Assembly (NCBI GenBank): GCA_023390705.1
Contig: JAEWCI010000573.1
Location: 1 to 12,188, forward strand
DNA length: 12,188 bases
Origin: Pseudomonadota bacterium
GTDB taxonomy: Bacteria; Pseudomonadota; Alphaproteobacteria; Acetobacterales; Acetobacteraceae
Reading direction: 5' to 3'
Positions 1 to 6,391 of this stretch are shown here, piece after piece. The notes under the pieces were generated by a model. The model saw nothing but the letters and a program-made list of their open reading frames with translations, ran no database searches and was not told where the DNA came from. The position numbers were made by a program, and so were the translations under genes. Numbering within the stretch: position 1 is the stretch's first letter; each line of letters begins with the position of its first letter.

Positions 1-119
1 TGGGGTGTCCGGCGTATCTGCGCCATGGCCGCGGGCGCGCCGCCCCGCTATGGTTGTGCTTCCGTCCGACCGCACGACAGGGCTCCCGCCCTGACGAGGA
101 GAGCATTTCGGCCATCCGC

Positions 120-614
120 ATGGAGCAGCCCACGGCGCCCGAACACGATAGTGTCTCCCGCATCGAACGCCTCTGCATCGAGCGTGGGCTGAAGATGACG
201 GGCCAACGCCGGCTCATCGCCCGCGTCCTGTCGGAAAGCGGCGACCACCCGGATGTGGAGGAATTGTACCGTCGTGCCGTGGCCCAGGATGCCCGGATTT
301 CCATCGCCACCGTCTATCGCACGGTCCGGCTGCTGGAGGAGAAGGGTATTCTGGAACGCCACGATTTCGGCGGCGGCCGTGCCCGGTATGAGGCGACCGA
401 GCATGGCCATCATCACCACCTGATTGATGTTGATACCGGCAAGGTGACGGAATTCTCCGATCCACGGCACGAGGCGCTGGCGCAGGAAATCGCCGCGCGG
501 CTCGGCTTCGAGCTGATTGGCCACCGGCTGGAGCTGTTCGGCCGCCGCTTCCCCGAGCCGGCGCCGCCTCCCGCCACGCCCCGCCGCCGGGGAGGGGAGC
601 GGGATGACGTCTGA
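120..614 (+). CDS. fur: Fur/Mur-family metal-responsive transcriptional regulator
   Basis: A 164-residue cytoplasmic DNA-binding repressor of the ferric/manganese uptake regulator family, which represses metal-uptake genes when metal-loaded. The winged-helix domain fills residues about 10–85, with the recognition helix around ISIATVYRTVRLLEEKGIL (60–78). The metal-binding half carries the His cluster HGHHHH (95–100), H117 and the closing HRLELFGRR. The CxxC structural-zinc pairs of E. coli Fur are absent: the usual LDCGK position reads VDTGK. This is normal for alphaproteobacterial Fur/Mur. The tail after residue 143 is Pro/Arg-rich and runs over the start of the next gene. I chose the ATG at 120. 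An in-frame TTG at 54 would add 22 residues, but GAGGAG at 96–101 lies 18 bases before the ATG, so the start is not firm. Iron versus manganese (Mur) specificity cannot be decided from sequence. Confidence 0.9.
   Translation: MEQPTAPEHDSVSRIERLCIERGLKMTGQRRLIARVLSESGDHPDVEELYRRAVAQDARISIATVYRTVRLLEEKGILERHDFGGGRARYEATEHGHHHHLIDVDTGKVTEFSDPRHEALAQEIAARLGFELIGHRLELFGRRFPEPAPPPATPRRRGGERDDV
588..599 (+). promoter_or_regulatory. olsB ribosome binding site partly inside a small GC hairpin
   Basis: The purine run GGGGAGGGGAG (589–599) lies just before the ATG at 604 and supports that start over an earlier in-frame one at 517. CCCCG (579–583) can pair with CGGGG (588–592) around a 4-base loop, covering the 5' side of the purine run. 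Because this sits inside the last codons of fur, a ribosome finishing fur would melt it. Translational coupling is inferred, not shown. Confidence 0.5.
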
Positions 615-1464
615 GCAGCGGGGCTCCCTGGCCGCGGAGGCGGGCTTTGGGGAATTGCGTGCCGGCAATCTCGGCGTCCGCATTGCCGAGACGACGGCCG
701 AGGTGGATGCCGCCCAGGCCCTGCGCTACCGCATCTTCTACGAAGAGATGGGCGCCCATGCCGATGCCGCGACCGCCGCGACGCAGCGGGACGCGGATAC
801 CTTCGACACGGTGGCCGACCATCTGCTGGTGGTGGACCACGACATCGGCGAGGGTGCCGGCGCCGTCGTCGGCACCTACCGGCTGATCCGTCGCGGCGCG
901 GCGGCCAGGATCGGCCATTTCTATTCCGCCGACGAATACGACATCGCGCCGCTGCTCGCCCTGCCCGGCGAGATCCTGGAACTCGGCCGGTCCTGCGTGG
1001 CGCCGGCCTACCGCACCCGCGGCACCATGCAGCTCCTGTGGCGCGGCATCGCCGCCTATGTCTTCCGCCACAAGATCGACCTGATGTTCGGCTGCGCCAG
1101 CCTGCCGGGCACCGACCTTGACGCCCTGGCGCTGCAACTGAGCTATCTGTGGCACCACCACCTGGCGCCCGCGCATCTGCGGCCGCGCGCCCTGCCGCAC
1201 CGCTACATCCCGATGGACCGCCTGCCGCCGGAAGCGGTGGACAGCCGCCATGCGCTGAACGAACTGCCGCCGCTGATCAAGGGCTATCTCCGGCTCGGCG
1301 GCTTCATCGGCGACGGCGCGGTGCTGGACCAGCAGTTCAACACCACCGATGTCTGCATCGTGGTGAAGACCGACCTGATCACCGACAAATACACCAGGCA
1401 CTACGAGCGCAAGGCCGGCTGGAAGCCGGCCGAGGACCCCAGCGGCGGCCCGATGGCCTCCTGA
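604..1464 (+). CDS. olsB: L-ornithine N(alpha)-acyltransferase (OlsB-type GNAT)
   Basis: A 286-residue enzyme, close to the usual OlsB length of about 290. OlsB transfers a 3-hydroxyacyl chain from acyl-ACP to the alpha-amino group of ornithine, giving lyso-ornithine lipid, the first step of phosphorus-free ornithine lipid synthesis at the inner membrane. Family signatures are RYRIFYEEMGA (41–51), ELGRSCVAPAYRTRG (126–140), MFGCASLPGTD (161–171), and PPLIKGYLRLGG followed by QFNTTDVCIVV (residues 222–254). Databases often label such proteins 'hemolysin' or plain GNAT. The ATG at 604 overlaps the last 11 bases of fur and has a strong purine-rich site; starting at 517 would add 29 Arg/Pro-rich residues that look like out-of-frame fur. 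Co-transcription with fur is likely. The convergent methyltransferase gene ends 21 bases downstream. Substrate specificity is inferred from the family. Confidence 0.88.
   Translation: MTSEQRGSLAAEAGFGELRAGNLGVRIAETTAEVDAAQALRYRIFYEEMGAHADAATAATQRDADTFDTVADHLLVVDHDIGEGAGAVVGTYRLIRRGAAARIGHFYSADEYDIAPLLALPGEILELGRSCVAPAYRTRGTMQLLWRGIAAYVFRHKIDLMFGCASLPGTDLDALALQLSYLWHHHLAPAHLRPRALPHRYIPMDRLPPEAVDSRHALNELPPLIKGYLRLGGFIGDGAVLDQQFNTTDVCIVVKTDLITDKYTRHYERKAGWKPAEDPSGGPMAS
1413..1431 (+). other. Perfect hairpin near the 3' end of olsB
   Basis: GGCCGGC (1413–1419) and GCCGGCC (1425–1431) form a 7-bp all-GC stem around a 5-base loop, about 30 bases before the olsB stop codon. There is no T-run. It could help end or stabilise transcripts at the olsB/methyltransferase convergence, or be chance in GC-rich coding DNA. 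Confidence 0.25.
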
Positions 1465-1485
1465 GCCCCGTCCGGCGGCACCGGT

Positions 1486-2409
1486 TCAAGCCACGCCGGC
1501 GCGGATGACGATGCCGATGGAGGTCGCCGGGAAGCCGTCCACCGCCAACCGCAGATGCGGCACCTCCGGATAGGGCAGGAGCAGCCCGTGCTGGTGCGGG
1601 AAGGGCGGGACATCAACATAAAGGTCCAGGATATCGCTGCCGGTTTCCCAGCAGATGGGCAGCAGTTGATGCCCTGCGGCCGCCAGCCTGGCCGCGGCCT
1701 GCGCGAAATGCGCCTTGCCGAACAGCACGGTGGGCCAATTGTCGATGCCGCCATTCAGGCTGTCCAGGTTCAGCTCCGTGGTATGCACAGCGATCCCGCC
1801 CGGCTTCAGGCAGCGTAGGCTGGCCTCCAGGAAGGCCAGGCCATGCTCGACCGAGCCCAGATGCTCCATGGCGCAAGCCGACCAGCAGAAATCGAACCGG
1901 CCATTCAGCGCCGGCGGGATCGCGTTCATGTCGAGCGGCTGAAAGAGGCAGTGTTCGTCGAAGGCGGCGCGGTCCACCAACTCGGGCCGGAAAAGCGCCT
2001 CTGGTGAACTCGCATGCTGCTGATGGCTGTGCCAGTCCATTGCCCGCGCATCGCCTGCGGGCAGGTCGGTCGCTAGTACCTCCACGCCGTGGGCGGCTAG
2101 GAAAGCAGGAAGGATTTCCGTGCCCACCGCGAAGCCGAGGCCCTGCCGGCCCGGCCGCAGCATCTCCGCTTCCCACAGCATCTGGAGGATGAAGCCATAT
2201 TCCCAAAGCTTGCGGTGGTAGCGGGGCTCCACCCCGGTAGCGGCACACCAATGGCGGAACCAGGGACTCTCGATATCCGCCTGACGGCAGATGCGGCCAC
2301 CCAGGCCAAGCGGCACCGGCGCGGCTGTGCGGGCGGCGCGCCAGGCCCGGCGCGGCGCTGGTGATAGAGCAGTTCCACCAGCGCCGAAGCCATCACCTTG
2401 CCGTTCCAC
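1486..2409 (-). CDS. Class I SAM-dependent methyltransferase (main part of a frameshifted gene)
   Basis: This open frame of 307 codons holds the catalytic part of a SAM-dependent methyltransferase. The glycine-rich SAM site is GLGFAVGTEILPAFL (about residues 90–104), followed by the acidic strand VEVLATD. A later segment, FDFCWSACAMEHLGSVE then LKPGGIAVHTTE, is typical of Methyltransf_11/23-like folds. The substrate is unknown; relatives of this general type often sit with glycan or lipid genes. The frame can only start at a GTG (2409), and its first 20 or so residues look like non-coding translation. The true start appears to be the GTG at 2642 in another frame (next entry), giving a joined protein of about 384 residues. 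The gene is convergent to olsB, divergent from olsA, and has lower GC than its neighbours, suggesting a later insertion between them. Confidence 0.7.
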   Translation of the reverse strand: MERQGDGFGAGGTALSPAPRRAWRAARTAAPVPLGLGGRICRQADIESPWFRHWCAATGVEPRYHRKLWEYGFILQMLWEAEMLRPGRQGLGFAVGTEILPAFLAAHGVEVLATDLPAGDARAMDWHSHQQHASSPEALFRPELVDRAAFDEHCLFQPLDMNAIPPALNGRFDFCWSACAMEHLGSVEHGLAFLEASLRCLKPGGIAVHTTELNLDSLNGGIDNWPTVLFGKAHFAQAAARLAAAGHQLLPICWETGSDILDLYVDVPPFPHQHGLLLPYPEVPHLRLAVDGFPATSIGIVIRAGVA

Positions 2410-2642
2410 AAAGCGTGCTGGAGGTTGCGCTGCGCCACACCCAGCGGATGCAGGCCGGGCTTCCCGTCCGGTGCCGTTGCCGCCAATGCCTCGTCGATCA
2501 GTTGCCGGGCCTGGTTTCTGCCCTCAAGCGTTACCTGGCGCACTGCCTGGTCCAGGCGCTCTGCCATCCGGCGTTCCAGTGCCGCCATGGCAGCGAGCCA
2601 AGCATCTGCCTTAATTTCCACCTGAGGACGCTTTCGGAACAC
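2345..2642 (-). pseudogene. 5' part of the methyltransferase gene, in a different frame
   Basis: From a GTG at 2642 with a good ribosome site (AGGAGA on the minus strand, 2653–2648, 5-base spacer) runs a plausible protein start: MFRKRPQVEIKADAW, an amphipathic Glu/Arg/Gln-rich helical stretch (residues 20–55), then HALWNGKVMASALVELLYH. It stays convincing to about residue 97. After that the same frame, open to 2097, turns into Arg/Pro-rich nonsense, while the catalytic methyltransferase sequence continues in the frame one base earlier. Rejoining needs one base restored within about 2341–2360, a run of G and C. Either the gene is broken in this strain or the assembly missed a base in this GC-rich stretch. 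No A- or T-rich slippery heptamer is present, so programmed frameshifting is unlikely. Confidence 0.6.
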
Positions 2643-2647
2643 CCTGC

Positions 2648-2653
2648 TCTCCT
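2648..2653 (-). promoter_or_regulatory. Ribosome binding site for the GTG start at 2642
   Basis: AGGAGA on the minus strand stands 5 bases before the GTG at 2642. It is a far better initiation context than anything ahead of the GTG at 2409, and is the main evidence that the methyltransferase gene begins in the other frame. Confidence 0.55.
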
Positions 2654-2762
2654 GAACCCTGACGCCGCTGGGCCGGAGTCATGCGGCGCGCTCCCTTCTA
2701 GCCGATAACGCCACGCGTGGCTGTGCCGCCGCGCTAGCCGAATTCGTCAACCCAGGGCACCG

Positions 2763-2791
2763 CTGTCACGCGCTTGTCGCCGGCATGTCAT
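2763..2791 (+). promoter_or_regulatory. Candidate PhoB (Pho) box upstream of olsA
   Basis: Three 7-bp direct repeats lie head to tail at exactly 11-bp intervals: CTGTCAC (2763–2769), TTGTCGC (2774–2780) and ATGTCAT (2785–2791), separated by 4-base spacers. The classical PhoB half-site is CTGTCAT/C repeated every 11 bp, so the outer two match at 7 and 6 of 7 positions and the middle one keeps the TGTC core. The array ends 34 bases before the olsA ATG, a sensible place for an activator site. Phosphate-starvation induction of ornithine lipids is known in several bacteria. Binding here is inferred. It also lies in the divergent region shared with the methyltransferase gene. Confidence 0.6.
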
Positions 2792-2800
2792 TGCGGCGAC
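2776..2800 (+). repeat. Inverted repeat overlapping the candidate Pho box
   Basis: GTCGCCG (2776–2782) and CGGCGAC (2794–2800) are perfect inverted copies around an 11-base centre. They overlap the second and third Pho half-sites and end 25 bases before the olsA ATG. This could be a second operator, an RNA hairpin in the leader, or coincidence. Confidence 0.3.
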
Positions 2801-2825
2801 GCAGGCCACGGGCTAGGCAGGCATC

Positions 2826-3770
2826 ATGCAGGCCATGGTCCGTGAACAGCCCTCGGAGGCGCTGCGCCCCCGCCGGCTGCGGCGGGCCAGCCCGTTGCGC
2901 TTCCGTTCGGCCCTGCCCAGGGGGTTCGGCGATGTCTTTGGCGTCAGGCCGCTGGGTGGGCGGATAAGGGCGCTGCGCCGGCTGCTGGGAGCCATGCTCT
3001 GGACCCTGCCGGCCCTCCTCATCCAGGCGGTGCTGGTGCGGCTGCCCGGCCGCGGCAAGGTGAAATTCGCCCGCTTCTACCATGCCCTGGCCTGCCGGCT
3101 GATCGGGCTGGAGGTTCGCGTCGTCGGCACCCCGGCGGCGAATGGGCCGGTGCTCTACCTCTCCAACCATTCCTCCTGGCTGGACATCCCGGTGCTGGGC
3201 GGCGTGCTGGAAGCCAGCTTCGTCGCCAAGGACGAGGTCGGGCAATGGCCGCTGATCGGCACCATCGCCCGGCTCGGCCGCACCGTCTTCGTCAGCCGCA
3301 GCCGCGGCGGCACGCGGCAGGAAGCGGAGGTGATGCGCAGCCGCCTGGCCGCCGGCGACAGCCTCATCCTCTTCCCCGAAGGCACCAGCAACGACGGGAC
3401 CCGCACCCTGCCCTTCCGCAGTTCCTTCCTGGCGACCGCGGAGGCGGCGCGGCAGGTGCAGCCGGTCTCCGTGGTCTATGACCGGCTGGGCGGGCTGCCC
3501 GCCTGCCGGCGCGACCGGCCCCTGTTCGCCTGGTATGGAGACATGGACATCGCCAGCCATTCCTGGGCCCTGGTCCGGCGCAGCGGCGCCCGGGTGACGG
3601 TGCTGCTGCACGAACCCTTCGAACCGGGCCGGCTGCCCGACCGCAAGGCGCTGACCCGCGAAGTGGGGCATATCGTCGCCGCCGGCTGCGCCGCGCTGCG
3701 GCAGAACCGCCCGGTGCAACCGCTGCCGGCACCACGGCCGGAATCTCCGACTCAGCAAAGCTTGGCTTGA
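2826..3770 (+). CDS. olsA: PlsC-family acyltransferase, probable lyso-ornithine lipid O-acyltransferase (OlsA)
   Basis: A 314-residue membrane-associated acyltransferase. The PlsC/LPLAT domain covers residues about 85–270: catalytic HX4D box NHSSWLD (114–120, H115 and D120), the GRTVFVSRS strand (141–149), and the acyl-acceptor motif FPEGTSND (173–180). A hydrophobic helix lies at about 50–72. PlsC enzymes acylate lysophosphatidic acid; OlsA members acylate the hydroxyl of lyso-ornithine lipid, and some do both. I favour OlsA because olsB lies just upstream and a Pho-like box precedes this gene, but an ordinary phospholipid 1-acylglycerol-3-phosphate acyltransferase is possible. The N-terminus before residue 40 is long and Arg-rich, so an ATG at 2835 or a later start is possible; there is no strong ribosome site at 2826. 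The miaB operon follows after about 160 bases. Confidence 0.85.
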   Translation: MQAMVREQPSEALRPRRLRRASPLRFRSALPRGFGDVFGVRPLGGRIRALRRLLGAMLWTLPALLIQAVLVRLPGRGKVKFARFYHALACRLIGLEVRVVGTPAANGPVLYLSNHSSWLDIPVLGGVLEASFVAKDEVGQWPLIGTIARLGRTVFVSRSRGGTRQEAEVMRSRLAAGDSLILFPEGTSNDGTRTLPFRSSFLATAEAARQVQPVSVVYDRLGGLPACRRDRPLFAWYGDMDIASHSWALVRRSGARVTVLLHEPFEPGRLPDRKALTREVGHIVAAGCAALRQNRPVQPLPAPRPESPTQQSLA

Positions 3771-3932
3771 CCCGGGCAGCCGGGATCGCGGAATCTTGCC
3801 GCATGGCCCGATTCGCCCCTCGTAACGGGTGGCGCTGAACCCCGCCCGGCGCTTGACCCCGCCCGCCCCGCCGCGCATCTGCGCAGCGGTTCCCGGTGCC
3901 TTCCGCCCGGGATGGCGGAGTTCCTACCCCTG
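3771..3932 (+). other. Intergenic region between olsA and miaB
   Basis: A 162-base gap that probably holds the miaB operon promoter. CCCGG (3771–3775) and CCGGG (3780–3784) form a small 5-bp hairpin right after the olsA stop. TTGACC occurs at 3766–3771 and 3853–3858, but neither has a good -10 partner at 17 bases, so I do not call a promoter. Confidence 0.3.
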
Positions 3933-5339
3933 ATGAGCGATCCCTCGGCCGAAAGCCGGCGCAAGCGCCTGCATATCCGCACCTGGGGCTGCCAGATGAA
4001 TGTCTATGACAGCGCCCGCATGGCGGATGTGCTGGCACCCCTCGGCTACGCCCCGGCGGAGACGCCGGAGGGGGCCGACATGGTCATCCTCAACACCTGC
4101 CACATCCGGGAGAAGGCCAGCGAGAAGCAGTTCTCCGAACTCGGCCGGCTGCGCGCCACGAAGCGGGAGCGGGAGGCGGCCGGCGGGCGGATGGTGCTGG
4201 CCGTCGCCGGCTGCGTCGCCCAGGCGGAAGGCGCGGAGATCACCGCCCGCGCCCCCTGGGTGGACCTGGTGCTGGGGCCGCAGACCTATCACCGGCTGCC
4301 GGAGATGGTGGCCCGCGCCAGCCGCGCCGCGGGCGCGGTGATCGAAACCGAATTCCCGGCCGAGGCGAAATTCGACCACCTGCCGGAAACCAGCGCCGGC
4401 CAGGGCATCACCGCCTTCCTGACGGTGCAGGAAGGCTGCGACAAATTCTGCTCCTTCTGCGTGGTGCCCTATACCCGCGGCGCCGAATTCTCCCGCCCCG
4501 TCGCGGCGGTGGTGGCGGAGGCGAGGCGGCTGGTGGCGCTGGGGGCGCGGGAGATCGCCCTGCTCGGCCAGAACGTGAACGCCTATCATGGCGAGGGGCC
4601 GGACGGCGCGACCTGGGGGCTTGGCCGGCTGCTGCGCGAATTGGCGGAAATCCCCGGCCTGGCGCGGCTGCGCTACACCACCAGCCACCCGCGGGACATG
4701 GATGAGGAGTTGATCGCGGCGCATCGCGACCTGCCGCAGCTGATGCCCTGGCTGCACCTGCCGGTGCAATCGGGCAGCGACAGGGTGCTGGCGGCGATGA
4801 ACCGCGGCCATGGCGTGGCGGAATTCCTGCGCGTCGTGGACAGGCTGCGGCAGGCCCGGCCGGACATCGCCCTCTCCTCGGATTTCATCGTCGGCCATCC
4901 CGGAGAGACGGATGCCGATTTCGCCGCCACCATGGCGCTGGTCCGCCAGGTTGGCTTCGCCCTGGCCTACAGCTTCAAGTATTCGCCGCGGCCCGGCACG
5001 CCCGCCGCCGGCGCGCCACTCCAGGTGGCGGAGGCCGTGAAGGATGCGCGGCTGGCGGAACTGCAATCCCTGCTGCGGGAACAGCAGGACGGCTTCAACC
5101 GTTCACGGGTCGGCATGACAGTTCCCGTCCTCTTCACCGGCCCTGGCCGGCATCCGGGACAGATCCTTGGCCGCACCCCCTGGCTGCAGCCTTTGCATGC
5201 GCATGGCCCATCCGCGCTCATCGGGCAGGTCGTCCCGGTGAATATCCGGGCCGCGCACCCCAATTCCCTGTCCGGTTCGCTGGCCGCCGATGGGGAACAT
5301 CATCATCGCCAGCACCAAGAGGAGCCCGCCCCCGCTTGA
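3933..5339 (+). CDS. miaB: tRNA-2-methylthio-N6-isopentenyladenosine synthase MiaB
   Basis: A 468-residue radical-SAM methylthiotransferase that adds a methylthio group at C2 of i6A37 in tRNAs reading UNN codons, improving anticodon pairing. All hallmarks are present. The N-terminal UPF0004 domain has three auxiliary-cluster cysteines: TWGCQMN (C20), NTCHIREKASEK (C56) and AGCVAQAEG (C94). The radical-SAM triad is CDKFCSFC (C169, C173, C176). A C-terminal TRAM domain covers roughly residues 385–455. Length matches the family. I start at ATG 3933, with GGAG at 3917–3920 and a 12-base spacer, because homologues begin shortly before RRLHIRTWGCQMN; an in-frame ATG at 3912 would add 7 residues and cannot be excluded. 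It is the first gene of the miaB–phoH–ybeY–corC operon; its stop overlaps the phoH start by 4 bases. Confidence 0.97.
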   Translation: MSDPSAESRRKRLHIRTWGCQMNVYDSARMADVLAPLGYAPAETPEGADMVILNTCHIREKASEKQFSELGRLRATKREREAAGGRMVLAVAGCVAQAEGAEITARAPWVDLVLGPQTYHRLPEMVARASRAAGAVIETEFPAEAKFDHLPETSAGQGITAFLTVQEGCDKFCSFCVVPYTRGAEFSRPVAAVVAEARRLVALGAREIALLGQNVNAYHGEGPDGATWGLGRLLRELAEIPGLARLRYTTSHPRDMDEELIAAHRDLPQLMPWLHLPVQSGSDRVLAAMNRGHGVAEFLRVVDRLRQARPDIALSSDFIVGHPGETDADFAATMALVRQVGFALAYSFKYSPRPGTPAAGAPLQVAEAVKDARLAELQSLLREQQDGFNRSRVGMTVPVLFTGPGRHPGQILGRTPWLQPLHAHGPSALIGQVVPVNIRAAHPNSLSGSLAADGEHHHRQHQEEPAPA

Positions 5340-6391
5340 CCCAAGCCGCCGTCGCCCTGCGGGCCGAACCCCCCCGGTCGGTCCGCGCTTCCGTGCCCGA
5401 GCAGCGTTCCCTGGCGCTGCAATTCGATGACAACGCGCTGCTTCCCCTGCTCTATGGCGAACATGACCGCCACCTGGTGCGCATCGAACAGCACCTGGGC
5501 GTTCGCCTGGGCTCGCGCGGCAACCGGCTGACCGTGGCCGGCACGCCGGAGCGGACGGAGCTGGCCGCCTCCGTGCTGCAGTCGCTGTGGAAGCGGCTGG
5601 AGCATGGCCAGCATGTCGGCACGGCGGAAGTGGAGGCGGCGCTGCGCATGGCCGAGGGCGAGGCGGAGAACGACCCGCGCCTGCCCCTGCAGGACATCCC
5701 GCAGATCCGCACCCGGCGCGGCGCCATCGCACCGCGCAGCCCGGCCCAGGCGGCCTACATGGAGATGCTGGCGCACCATGAGATGGTGTTCGGCATCGGC
5801 CCCGCCGGCACCGGCAAGACCTATCTTGCCGTCGCCCAGGGCGTCGCGCTGCTCCAGGCCGGCAGGGTGGACCGCATCGTGCTGTCCCGCCCGGCGGTGG
5901 AGGCCGGGGAGCGGCTGGGCTTCCTGCCCGGCGACATGAAGGAGAAGGTGGATCCCTATCTCCGCCCGCTCTACGACGCCCTGCACGACATGCTGCCGGC
6001 CGACCAGGTGGCCCGCCGCATCGCCTCGGGCGAGATCGAGATCGCGCCCCTGGCCTTCATGCGCGGCCGCACCCTGGCCCATTCCTACTGCATCCTCGAC
6101 GAGGCGCAGAACACCACCCCGGCCCAGATCAAGATGTTCCTCACCCGGATGGGCGAGGGCAGCCGCATGGTGGTGACCGGCGACCCGACCCAGGTGGACC
6201 TGCCGGCAGGCCAGCCCAGCGGCCTGGCCGAGGCGCTCCGCGTGGTGGAGGGGGTGGAGGGGATTGCCATCGCCCGTTTCGCCGAGCGAGATGTGGTGCG
6301 CCATCCGTTGGTGGCGCGTATAGTGGCTGCCTACGGCCGGGCCGACCAGGCTCGCCGGGGAAAGAAGGACCAGGATGGAGCCGGGAAGTAG
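5336..6391 (+). CDS. phoH: PhoH-family ATPase (PhoH-like protein)
   Basis: A 351-residue cytoplasmic P-loop ATPase of the PhoH/YbeZ family, thought to work with the endonuclease YbeY in RNA metabolism. The Walker A motif is GPAGTGKT (155–162) and Walker B is YCILDEAQNTT (251–261). A sensor-like VVTGDPTQVDLP follows (289–300). An N-terminal domain (about 25–110) begins with LQFDDNALLPLLYGEHDRHL, the usual opening of alphaproteobacterial homologues, and precedes the ATPase core. The start is a TTG at 5336 overlapping the miaB stop (TTGA). AGAGGAG at 5318–5324 supports it, and no ATG occurs between there and the conserved N-terminal domain. The gene overlaps ybeY by 17 bases. The name comes from E. 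coli phosphate regulation; nothing around this copy suggests its own Pho control. Confidence 0.95.
   Translation: MTQAAVALRAEPPRSVRASVPEQRSLALQFDDNALLPLLYGEHDRHLVRIEQHLGVRLGSRGNRLTVAGTPERTELAASVLQSLWKRLEHGQHVGTAEVEAALRMAEGEAENDPRLPLQDIPQIRTRRGAIAPRSPAQAAYMEMLAHHEMVFGIGPAGTGKTYLAVAQGVALLQAGRVDRIVLSRPAVEAGERLGFLPGDMKEKVDPYLRPLYDALHDMLPADQVARRIASGEIEIAPLAFMRGRTLAHSYCILDEAQNTTPAQIKMFLTRMGEGSRMVVTGDPTQVDLPAGQPSGLAEALRVVEGVEGIAIARFAERDVVRHPLVARIVAAYGRADQARRGKKDQDGAGK

Noticed and set aside
54..119. TTG start for fur at position 54
   Set aside because: The extra 22 residues have no family resemblance and no ribosome site precedes position 54. The ATG at 120 fits the family better, although its ribosome site is distant.
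1..119. Fur box or promoter upstream of fur
   Set aside because: I found no AT-rich Fur-like dyad and no acceptable -35/-10 pair in the short visible leader.
214..1401. A 395-codon open frame on the minus strand over fur and olsB
   Set aside because: It runs antisense to two well-supported genes and has repetitive composition; long spurious frames are expected at this GC content.
604..1464. 'Hemolysin' function for the OlsB-like protein (and for the CorC-like protein at 6989–7885)
   Set aside because: These are legacy database names. The motifs support an ornithine acyltransferase and a CBS-domain transport-associated protein respectively.
2330..2410. Programmed ribosomal frameshifting in the methyltransferase gene
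   Set aside because: No slippery heptamer with A or T runs and no obvious pausing structure. A plain one-base loss or sequencing error in GC-rich DNA explains the data more simply.
3853..3881. Sigma-70-type promoter for miaB (TTGACC plus CATCTG, 17-base spacer)
   Set aside because: The -35 matches well but the -10 matches only two of six consensus bases; not enough to call.
3924..5066. A 380-codon open frame on the minus strand over miaB
   Set aside because: Shadow of miaB; the plus strand carries both complete cysteine motif sets.
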